Source of the DNA: Flavobacteriales bacterium
GTDB lineage: Bacteria > Bacteroidota > Bacteroidia > Flavobacteriales_F > PHOS-HE28
DNA: 64,000 bases
Reading direction: 5' to 3'
Assembly: GCA_016716605.1 (NCBI GenBank)
Contig: JADJWA010000001.1
Coordinates: forward strand, 2,835,001-2,899,000
In this document: piece by piece, positions 33,118 through 40,069 of the stretch
How positions within the stretch are numbered: position 1 is the stretch's first letter
Layout: each line of letters opens with the position of its first letter
Made by a program: the position numbers and the translations under genes
Notes under the pieces: generated by a model
Databases searched by the model: none
Seen by the model: only the letters and a program-made list of their open reading frames with translations
Told to the model about the DNA's origin: nothing

Positions 33118-35513
33118 TTGTCAGTGCTCGCGATGTTCGGAACATTGTACGGCGCCGTGCAGGATGCCGCGGTCACAAAGAGCGTATCGTCCTGGGGGCA
33201 GACCACCGATGGCGGGATCAGGTCCTGCACGATGATGGTGGTTGTGCTGCTATAGGTGGTGCCGCATGCGCCCCCATCCAGCAGAACCCGGAATCGCATG
33301 GTGCCGGTGATTCCGCTCCAGGTAAGGGAGTCGGATGATTCAGTGAGCGGGATCCAGGTGACGCCATCCACGCTGCGCTCCCATCGGATCACCTGGCCGC
33401 TGGAGCCCGTGAGGGTGAGCACACCGGAAGCGCTGGGGCAATAGGTGCCGCCGCCACTGATGGTGCCGCCTTCAGGTGGGTCGTCCACAAGGATCGTGCG
33501 TGTATGCGTGTAATTGCAGGAACCAAGTATCACAGCGTAGGTGACGGGATACTGACCTGAGGCGGGTGGCGTGAATGTGCCTGCTGCGCTCACGTATGGC
33601 CCGCCGCTCCAGATGCCACCAGCCATGCTGGATCCCAGGAAGCGGACAGCGTCGAGCAGGAAGGCGGTATAGAGCCCGTTGCTGTGCCGTTGCACCTTGA
33701 TGAAGCGTGCGTTCACCGGTACCGGGTAGCTCGTGGTGACGTAGGTTCCGCTGGTGGTGCTGTAGGTGGTTGAGTTGCTCCAGGTCACACCATCCAAGGA
33801 TGAGGAAACGAGCATGCGCGCCTGCACGCCGGCGGTCTGGCTTCGCCACAAGAGGCTTACGGCCTCTCCAACCAGAACCGTATCGGCCAGATCAAGCACC
33901 GCCCAGCTACTCGTGGCGTTGAAGGATGCTCCGACTCCGTTTGGAGCGCCAACAGCTTGCTCGGGGGTTATGGCGTTGGAGCTGGCAACCACCGAATCGG
34001 CATAAGCCAGCAGGTAGATGTTCAGGTCGAATGGAGCATTGCTCGTGCAGAACGGACCTGGTTGCGCGAAGCGGGCCGGATTGTTCGAGACGTTGGCCCA
34101 ATCGGGGTCAGTGAAGCTGGCCGTGAACAGGTCCGTGCCGCTTGATCCGGCGTACGTGTTGCTGCCCAGAGTGAGCGCGTCCTCGAATTGTCCGCCGACG
34201 ATTTGGCCTCCATTGCCCGTAGCGGCGATCGCCATTGCGCTTTCATCATCAGGGCTCGCTTCGCGCTGGTACCACACGGCCGTGCCATCCCGGTTGAATC
34301 GAGCGAACAGGAGATCTTCATCGGAATTGCCCGGGATCACGGTGCCGCCATCACTGGTCAGTGTACCGGAGCTCATTCCGGCCACATTGATCTGCCCGTT
34401 CCGGCCAACCGAGACATCGTAACCTGTGGCGCCGTGGTCAATGCTGCTCGAGGCGGTCCGGATCCAATTGGTGATGCCGTTGGTTGGATGGAGCGATGCA
34501 AGGAACCAGTAATCGTGCGTGCCGGGATTCGTCGGCGTGATGCCGCCCGGGAATAGCGTTCCAGTGTGCGTTCGGCCGGTGATGTACACACCGGCGCAAT
34601 CGACCGCCACGCCGTTGCACTCCGCTTCCGAGTCACCCGGATTGTTGATCAGCCTGGTCCAAGCATGACCACCCGCAAGGCTCACTGCTGTTGCGAAGAG
34701 TGCGTTGCTGTTCGTGGTGGCTACTGTAGTGCTCGTATTTCCAAGGCTGTTACGCCAGGAAATGGAATTGCCTTCCGTGCTCCCTGTCACGTACACGCTC
34801 GCGGCATCTGCGGCAATGCGTTCCGTGTGCAGGTCGTCATTCGCCAAGCCGGTTAATGACCAGATCAATGTTCCTGAAGCGTTGTATGCGTTCAGGTATG
34901 CATATCGCCGACCTGATGTGAGACCAACAGCGGAGAGCACCCCGCCGATGAGCGTGTTGTACGTGTAGGTGCCGTAGGCCACCAGGGTATTTCCGCTGAT
35001 GGCTACCCCGGTGCCATACTCGACTTGAGGGCCGGTTATGGACTTTACCCACTGGACCGTCCCCGAAGGGTCATAGGCGATGATGAATGCATCGCGCGCG
35101 CCCACATTCGACAATCCAAGGCCGGCTATGGCGCTTTCGTAGAATCCGGTTGCTACAACCAATCCGGTTCCGCTAACCGCAACGCCCAACGCCCCATCTT
35201 CCTGCGTGCTGCCGATCGAGCGGCTCCAGAGCAGGTTGCCATTGGGGTCGAGCTTCGCGATGAAGGCATCGACTGACCCGCCCACTGAAGCAGGAAGGCC
35301 GTAGGGCGCTACAGTGGCGGAGGCAGACTGGTAGGCGCCGACCACATAAATGTTGCCCGTTGTCGTTTCCACTGCGATGTCCCGGACATACTCCGTGTTG
35401 CCGGCATCCATTGTCTTGGCCCAGTTCCAAACAGGGCCTTGCGCGAAGGCGTAGGACGGAACTGCAAGCAAGCCCGCGCAGATCCAGCGCACGAAATGCA
35501 AATGGGTTGACAT
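32895..35513 (-). CDS. Giant T9SS type-B surface protein, N-terminal segment (signal peptide, SBBP-like propeller)
   Basis: Start of the giant gene. MSTHLHFVRWICAGLLAVPSYAFAQG is a clear signal peptide, given here only by its ends: MSTHLH at the start and AFAQG at cleavage. Residues ~25-480 carry SBBP-type propeller repeats (DAFIAKLDPNGNLLW, DAFIIAYDPSGTVQW, VYVTGSTEGNS). Around 520-640 is a discoidin-like beta sandwich (WAVLDLADTVLVGEAVSLLW), then Ig-like sequence and the first HYR-type motif (PPSVVCPQDDTLFV). The frame reads true to about 32985, where a single-base deletion (AAGGAAGG region) diverts it to a stop at 32895. With all four indels repaired, the protein would be about 4,000 residues. 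ATGs at 35534 and 35582 are less likely starts. Confidence 0.88.
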   Translation of the reverse strand: MSTHLHFVRWICAGLLAVPSYAFAQGPVWNWAKTMDAGNTEYVRDIAVETTTGNIYVVGAYQSASATVAPYGLPASVGGSVDAFIAKLDPNGNLLWSRSIGSTQEDGALGVAVSGTGLVVATGFYESAIAGLGLSNVGARDAFIIAYDPSGTVQWVKSITGPQVEYGTGVAISGNTLVAYGTYTYNTLIGGVLSAVGLTSGRRYAYLNAYNASGTLIWSLTGLANDDLHTERIAADAASVYVTGSTEGNSISWRNSLGNTSTTVATTNSNALFATAVSLAGGHAWTRLINNPGDSEAECNGVAVDCAGVYITGRTHTGTLFPGGITPTNPGTHDYWFLASLHPTNGITNWIRTASSSIDHGATGYDVSVGRNGQINVAGMSSGTLTSDGGTVIPGNSDEDLLFARFNRDGTAVWYQREASPDDESAMAIAATGNGGQIVGGQFEDALTLGSNTYAGSSGTDLFTASFTDPDWANVSNNPARFAQPGPFCTSNAPFDLNIYLLAYADSVVASSNAITPEQAVGAPNGVGASFNATSSWAVLDLADTVLVGEAVSLLWRSQTAGVQARMLVSSSLDGVTWSNSTTYSTTSGTYVTTSYPVPVNARFIKVQRHSNGLYTAFLLDAVRFLGSSMAGGIWSGGPYVSAAGTFTPPASGQYPVTYAVILGSCNYTHTRTILVDDPPEGGTISGGGTYCPSASGVLTLTGSSGQVIRWERSVDGVTWIPLTESSDSLTWSGITGTMRFRVLLDGGACGTTYSSTTTIIVQDLIPPSVVCPQDDTLFVTAASCTAPYNVPNIASTDNCLGPISGGPFLIAGSAGGTISVNGTAILVDVDLGVGGGSAIDLPWGRTNSPTRSSTRTGTSVSATGQSPCWTR
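32981..32990 (-). other. Frameshift site in the giant gene (single-base deletion)
   Basis: The upstream frame reads ..GGSAIDLP and the downstream frame resumes as LGTHQFTDTIFDANGNF. Adding one base within the CTTCCTTGGGG stretch (minus strand) joins them without a gap. It is next to a short homopolymer run, as expected for a sequencing or assembly slip, but a real mutation cannot be excluded. Confidence 0.8.
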
Positions 35514-35633
35514 CTGCCGGAGAGTAACGGCCATCGGTCGGTGGTTATCCAGCGCTGATGGGGTGTCCAAGCCCATTGGCACTGGGCGGTTTCAACGGGC
35601 ATGGGGGCGCACGGTTTCAGCTGCCCTCGCCGT

Positions 35634-35641
35634 TACCTTGC
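35634..35641 (+). promoter_or_regulatory. TAnnTT-type -7 box (TACCTTGC) upstream of the sigma factor
   Basis: TACCTTGC lies 33 bp before the ATG at 35667 in the ~150-bp divergent region between the giant gene and the sigma factor. Pattern match only; no matching box was found for the giant gene. Confidence 0.35.
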
Positions 35642-35666
35642 CGCGCTCAGGGCATTCCGTGGCAGA

Positions 35667-36209
35667 ATGGGATCCGATCAAGGGTTCGACGACCGGCAAG
35701 TGGCCCTGGCCAAAAGCTCTACAGAGGCTTTCGGGCCCTTGTATGAGCGATACTTCGGTGACGTCTTCCGCTTCATCCTCCGCCGAGCAGCAGATCGTGA
35801 ACTCACGGCCGACCTCACCCAACAGGCATTCGTGAAAGCCATGCTATCCATCGATCGTTACGAATCGCGCGGACTTCCATTCCGGGCATGGCTTTATCGC
35901 ATAGCGCTGAACGAACTGCGCATGCACTGGCGGAAGAGAAAGGAAGTCCTCATCGACATGAGCACGAAGCAGGTGAAGGGCATGGTGGCAGAGATGGAGC
36001 TTCTTTTGGATCCCTCGGACATGGAGCGCGTGGCCCAAGCGCTCTCCGGCCTCGAGGAGGCCCGCGCCCAGCTGATCCACTTGCGCTTCATGGATGGGCT
36101 CAGCTATCAAGAAGTCGGCGAGGTGCTCGGCATCGGGGAGGATGCGGCCAAGATGCGCACCCACCGGACGCTCAATGCGCTGCGATCCTACCTTGCACCG
36201 AAGGCATGA
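35667..36209 (+). CDS. ECF-type RNA polymerase sigma factor (sigma-70 family)
   Basis: 180 residues. Region 2 spans ~residues 20-85: FGPLYERYFGDVFRFI, DLTQQAFVKA, then the promoter-melting FRAWLYRIALNELRMHWRKR. Region 4 spans ~115-175: LSGLEEARAQLIHLRFMDGLSYQEVGEVLG (given in parts) and the helix-turn-helix ending TLNALRSYL. The start MGSDQGFDDRQ is chosen because an upstream in-frame ATG adds 22 residues with no sigma similarity. The next gene overlaps by 4 bp (ATGA). It is divergent from the giant T9SS protein gene, which makes that operon a candidate target, though this is inference. Confidence 0.9.
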   Translation: MGSDQGFDDRQVALAKSSTEAFGPLYERYFGDVFRFILRRAADRELTADLTQQAFVKAMLSIDRYESRGLPFRAWLYRIALNELRMHWRKRKEVLIDMSTKQVKGMVAEMELLLDPSDMERVAQALSGLEEARAQLIHLRFMDGLSYQEVGEVLGIGEDAAKMRTHRTLNALRSYLAPKA

Positions 36210-36463
36210 AGCACCGCTACCGCATAACACCCGAAGGTGCCGGACCTGAGCCCACGGATGCTGAATTGCTTCGGTACCGGGATCACGGTAAGCTGATCTA
36301 CAGCTATCAGCGCGCTCGTGACGCCATTCACCGGAAACCGCTCTATCGCGATCCGAAAGCGTTCTTGATCCTGATCATCATCGCGCTGGTGGCCTGGCTG
36401 GTGAGCCGATCGGCCGATGACCGCACCGAGGAACCAGTGCCTGGCATGGAGCAACAGCCATGA
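36206..36463 (+). CDS. Small single-pass membrane protein coupled to the sigma factor
   Basis: 85 residues. A charged N-terminal half (EPTDAELLRYRDHGKLIYSYQRARDAIH) precedes one membrane helix (AFLILIIIALVAWLVS, ~residues 50-66) and a short acidic tail. The ATG overlaps the sigma-factor stop by 4 bp. Position and topology are what one expects of an anti-sigma factor, but it is much shorter than known ones and has no zinc-binding HxxxCxxC motif. I do not recognise a family. Confidence 0.75.
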   Translation: MKHRYRITPEGAGPEPTDAELLRYRDHGKLIYSYQRARDAIHRKPLYRDPKAFLILIIIALVAWLVSRSADDRTEEPVPGMEQQP

Positions 36464-36468
36464 AATAC

Positions 36469-36502
36469 GAAGGGCCGATGCTTCCATAGCACCGGCCCTT
36501 CG
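36469..36502. terminator. Bidirectional hairpin between convergent genes
   Basis: A 10-bp perfect stem (CGAAGGGCCG / CGGCCCTTCG) with a 14-nt loop lies between the convergent ends of the small membrane protein and the secreted protein at 36519. No strong T-run is present. Confidence 0.6.
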
Positions 36503-36518
36503 CATGCCTGATCAAGCG

Positions 36519-37709
36519 CTAGCGCAGGAATCGCCGTGCTGTCGTTCCTGAATCGGTCTGCGCCCGAAGGATATAGATCCCGCTGGGCCAGGCGGCCATG
36601 TTGATCCGGTGGGTGGTGCCCCATTTGGCGCGCTGGCCCGCAACGGGCTGGCCAGCTGCATTGAGCACCGTGAGCAGCAACGCGCCCGTGCCGTTGGGTG
36701 AAGTGCTCACATGCAATTCATCGCCTACTACCTGCATGGCCGGTATCACCTCACTGAATGCAGGGCCGTTGCTGGCACTGAGATCATCCGTGCCGCCTGC
36801 CATTTGCTGGCCATTCAAGAGGATGCTGTAGGCTCCCTCACTCTGGCTGGTCCATGCATCATCAGCCACCGCAGCATCGGCGATGGAGCCGGTGATCGGC
36901 AGGCGCAGCACCAGGTGGTCCTCGTTCGCGATCCATCCGAGCTGCGCGCGCGCGAGGCTGCTCGCGCCTTCTCCGTGGAAGCGCTGATAGGTCTGTCCGT
37001 TCGCGGTCACCTCGCCGCCCACTTTCGTAATCGGCAAGGCTTCGGCAATCCCATAGTCCTGGATGATGGCCCCAAGGCTGCTGCCGTTCGCGGGCCAGCG
37101 CAGTGTGAAGTCGATCTCATTCACCCAGCCGAAGTAGTCCGATTCCGGTGTGAGAAGGACATCCATGAATCCATTGCCGCTGTTGATGGCTTTCGCCGAG
37201 ACAGGCGCTACGGGGCTCGGGAACACGGTTCCCGTCCGATCGAGGCCATTGAGCGAAACGAAGTAGTCGCGGTTGTTCGCGCTCGTGAACTCGTCGTTGC
37301 CCAGGAATACCTCTACGCCGGGAGTCAGCACGTTCATCACGCAAACCGGATATTCCAGGCCGCCTTCCCACGCGCGATCGAAAGCGTGCATGGGCGAGAG
37401 CGCGACAGCGTTGTAGGTGCGGTACAAGTAGCCATTGCCGGGGTTCTCGATCGCGGTGGAGGATAGCGGCAGGTACTCGGATTGCGGCCAGGTGGGCTCG
37501 AATAACGAGAGTGCCGGCCCCAAGGACTCCTGCCACCGGAGGGTGAACACCACATTGCTGACCATGTGGTTGAATGGCCCATTCGGGCGCAACCTCACCT
37601 CGAGCTGATTATTCCCGTTGTCCGCTAGCGTGATATCGACAATAGGCTGTGCCATGCACGCCAGGCCCATCGAGCAGAAAGAGGCCAATAGTGCAGTCGC
37701 TTTCTTCAT
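36519..37709 (-). CDS. Secreted protein with T9SS type-A sorting domain
   Basis: 396 residues. The signal peptide ends at CMAQ. The body is beta-rich with two related halves, each with an FTLRWP/Q motif (VVFTLRWQESLG and EIDFTLRWPANGSS), so an internal duplication is likely. The last ~75 residues form a type-A T9SS domain: LLLTVLNAAGQPV, then AWPSGIYILRAQT and a final RRFLR. Such proteins are released or attached to lipopolysaccharide after T9SS export and tail removal. The body is not assigned to a family. Confidence 0.85.
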   Translation of the reverse strand: MKKATALLASFCSMGLACMAQPIVDITLADNGNNQLEVRLRPNGPFNHMVSNVVFTLRWQESLGPALSLFEPTWPQSEYLPLSSTAIENPGNGYLYRTYNAVALSPMHAFDRAWEGGLEYPVCVMNVLTPGVEVFLGNDEFTSANNRDYFVSLNGLDRTGTVFPSPVAPVSAKAINSGNGFMDVLLTPESDYFGWVNEIDFTLRWPANGSSLGAIIQDYGIAEALPITKVGGEVTANGQTYQRFHGEGASSLARAQLGWIANEDHLVLRLPITGSIADAAVADDAWTSQSEGAYSILLNGQQMAGGTDDLSASNGPAFSEVIPAMQVVGDELHVSTSPNGTGALLLTVLNAAGQPVAGQRAKWGTTHRINMAAWPSGIYILRAQTDSGTTARRFLR

Positions 37710-37742
37710 GGGCCGTTCGTACGGCCCTCCTCAAGAAGTGTT

Positions 37743-39965
37743 TCAGGGGGTGGCGTGCAGGTACGCGTTGGGGAGGACATTGGTAGGCACCAATCCGCCT
37801 ATGGCCGAAAGGATCCGATCCCGGTCATTGTCACTGCCGGTGTACTTGATCGTCCCATCCATGTTCACATCTGCGTTCGAATATGTGCCTGCCACGACGT
37901 TGGTCGGGGTGGAGCCGCCGATGGCGAATAGGATGGGGTCGCGGTCGTTGTCCGGCCCGACGTAGCTGACTTGGTCGTTGAATGTGACGTCCCCGTTGAA
38001 CAGTCCTTGGCCGAAGCCCACATTCACGCGAGCAGCGGTGCCACCGTTCACGGCAAGATCATTATCGGTGAAATCAACGAAAGCCCCATCCAGCGGGGCT
38101 CCAGCGGCCATCACCACGCCCCGGTGGTTGCGGTGCAGCACGGCAAGCCGGTAATTGCCCGGCGGCACCGGGAACCGCACCGTGCTGGATCCATCGAGGT
38201 CGATCACATGGCCGAAGCGCTTCACGAGCACGTAACGGGTGCTGATGCGCACAGATCCATCGTCGCCGTCACGCAGTTCTAGGATCACCCAATCAACCAC
38301 ATCGTCAAGGACGCTCGGAGCAGGCAAGAGGAGCGATGGGTCGACGCTCGAGCCTCCGGGGGAGGCAGTGCCCACAGCATCGTAGCCCAGAGCGGTATAT
38401 GGTTCCGTCAACGGGATAAGGCCTTGGACGCGGAGGTCATCGGCCATCATGCCGCTGAACTCCGAGAAAGGGCCTTGCAGGAAGAGTCGGGCCGAAAGGC
38501 TGATTGATTCCCCCGCGCAATTGCAACCGGGGAAAGGTTGGATCACGTCGTTGCCGGTCAATTGGTCGCCATCGTCGCAGGCAGCGCCCGGGAAGACCAA
38601 GAAGTCCGTGTCGTCGCAATCGTTCGCAAGGGCTGCGAAACCGATAGGCGCGACGCAGCTTGAGACGGTGCCGGAAAGGCTGCCGAATCCGTCGCCGTCC
38701 GCATCCAGGTACCATGTAGCAGGTCCGGTAATCAGGGGGTCATTGTCGTCGCAGTCAGTATCGTTCGCCACAAAGCCGGGTGGAGCTGCGCAGGCCATGA
38801 CCATAGCGGACGGGTCCCCGAAGCCATCATCATCGGAATCCGCGTACCAAGGCGAGGGGGCGCAGTAGCTGAATGCGGCAAATCGGGAACGGGAGCCGCC
38901 GGGGCTGACCGATGTGAAGGCCCCACCGAGGAAGACGCGGTCAGCATGCACGGCCACGGCATGCACGAAGGAGTTGGCATTGAACGAAGTGGTGAGCAAG
39001 GCGCCCGTATTCGGATCCAGCGCTGCGGCGTTCGCGTGCGCCACGCCTCCTATATGCGAGAAGAACCCGCCGATGAAGTCGATGCCGGCCACACGGGCTA
39101 TGGAGCGCACCCCGCCGCCGGGCGCGGTGAGTTGCGCGTCCCACGATGTCAACGTTCCATCTGCGGCAGAGACCTCGCCAACGCCGATCCGGGAGGTGCC
39201 GTTCACCGTGGTGAACTGGCCCCCTAACAGGACTGCCGTAGGGGAAGCGTGCAGTGCCCCATGCACGTTGTTGGTGTTCGCAATCCAGGACGTGGCAAGG
39301 CCTGTGCTCACATCCAATTCGGCTACATTATTCCGGGAAGCGCCGCCTACAGCAGTGAAATTCCCGCCGACGATCAGGTTAGTGCCGCTAGAGACGATGG
39401 ATCTGACGATCCCTGATGCGCTTGGAAAGGGATTGAATGAGGTAAGCTCCCCCGTGGCAGGATCGAATGTCGCCAACCTTGAGCGCGGCAGCGCGTCAAC
39501 AGTGCTGAAGAGCCCGCCCACATACACGTGGCCTTGATGGATGTGAACCGCGAATCCAGCGTTGTTCAATTGCGGCGACCAAGGTCGCAGCACGCCGGTT
39601 CCCGCATCGATGGAGGCCAAATGGCCCCGGAGCTGGCCATCGATCTCCGAGAATCCGCCGGCGACGATGATCGAATCGCCAGCAACCACGATATCCTGCA
39701 CGTTGTCATCAGCCATCGGTGCCCATGGAAGCAGCGCGCCGGTGGCCAGATCAGCCGCGGCCATGCGCCCCCTTGGGAGCCCATTCACTTGGGTGAAGCT
39801 CCCTGCGAAGTAGAGCACCCCCGCTGCTTCATCCACCTCGACGGCCAGCACCTCTCCATTCGGTTCGGGCCAACCAGTGAGCAGCGTGAAAACCTGTGCA
39901 GACGCGATCGGCGGGGTGAAGGCCAGGCAGCAGCAAGCGCTGCGCACGATATTCCAGGAAAGCAT
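37743..39965 (-). CDS. Secreted beta-propeller protein with MopE-type repeats and shared C-terminal module
   Basis: 740 residues; the signal peptide ends at ASAQ. Residues ~25-380 are propeller repeats of the type GVLYFAGSFTQVNGLPRGRMA, VYVGGLFSTVDALPRSRLA and IVGGNFTAVGGASR (each under 20 here). About 390-480 holds two metal-binding MopE-like units (WYADSDDDGFGDP...DTDCDDNDP; WYLDADGDGFGSL...NDCDD). Next comes one degenerate copy of the giant-gene repeat (AACDDGDQLTGNDV...GCNCAGE). The last ~250 residues match the C-terminus of the protease at 2891: LFLQGPFSE, PLTEPYTALGYD, DWVILELRD, VLHRNHRGVVM, then YVGPDNDRDPIL and YTGSDNDRDRIL with DVNMDG. An upstream ATG at 40088 would add 41 residues before the signal peptide and is rejected. 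Confidence 0.85.
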   Translation of the reverse strand: MLSWNIVRSACCCLAFTPPIASAQVFTLLTGWPEPNGEVLAVEVDEAAGVLYFAGSFTQVNGLPRGRMAAADLATGALLPWAPMADDNVQDIVVAGDSIIVAGGFSEIDGQLRGHLASIDAGTGVLRPWSPQLNNAGFAVHIHQGHVYVGGLFSTVDALPRSRLATFDPATGELTSFNPFPSASGIVRSIVSSGTNLIVGGNFTAVGGASRNNVAELDVSTGLATSWIANTNNVHGALHASPTAVLLGGQFTTVNGTSRIGVGEVSAADGTLTSWDAQLTAPGGGVRSIARVAGIDFIGGFFSHIGGVAHANAAALDPNTGALLTTSFNANSFVHAVAVHADRVFLGGAFTSVSPGGSRSRFAAFSYCAPSPWYADSDDDGFGDPSAMVMACAAPPGFVANDTDCDDNDPLITGPATWYLDADGDGFGSLSGTVSSCVAPIGFAALANDCDDTDFLVFPGAACDDGDQLTGNDVIQPFPGCNCAGESISLSARLFLQGPFSEFSGMMADDLRVQGLIPLTEPYTALGYDAVGTASPGGSSVDPSLLLPAPSVLDDVVDWVILELRDGDDGSVRISTRYVLVKRFGHVIDLDGSSTVRFPVPPGNYRLAVLHRNHRGVVMAAGAPLDGAFVDFTDNDLAVNGGTAARVNVGFGQGLFNGDVTFNDQVSYVGPDNDRDPILFAIGGSTPTNVVAGTYSNADVNMDGTIKYTGSDNDRDRILSAIGGLVPTNVLPNAYLHATP

Positions 39966-39989
39966 GGCAACGGGTTTGAAAGGGTGCTG

Positions 39990-39997
39990 GCAATGTA
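39990..39997 (-). promoter_or_regulatory. TAnnTT-type -7 box (TACATTGC) upstream of the propeller protein
   Basis: On the minus strand, TACATTGC lies 24 bp before the ATG at 39965, in the 104-bp divergent region shared with the S46 peptidase gene. Pattern match only. Confidence 0.35.
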
Positions 39998-40034
39998 CCG
40001 ATCCACCTTGGAATTCCGGTCGCTCGCATCGCTC

Positions 40035-40042
40035 TACTTTCG
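40035..40042 (+). promoter_or_regulatory. TAnnTT-type -7 box (TACTTTCG) upstream of the S46 peptidase
   Basis: TACTTTCG lies 27 bp before the ATG at 40070; the identical octamer precedes the protease at 47376. Pattern match only. Confidence 0.45.
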
Positions 40043-40069
40043 CCCATCTACCGAAATCCACCGAAACCC

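Noticed and set aside
23480..35513. Four separate genes in the giant locus
   Set aside because: The internal starts are in the middle of repeat units or domains, and the segments join into one continuous domain order when four single-base indels are repaired.
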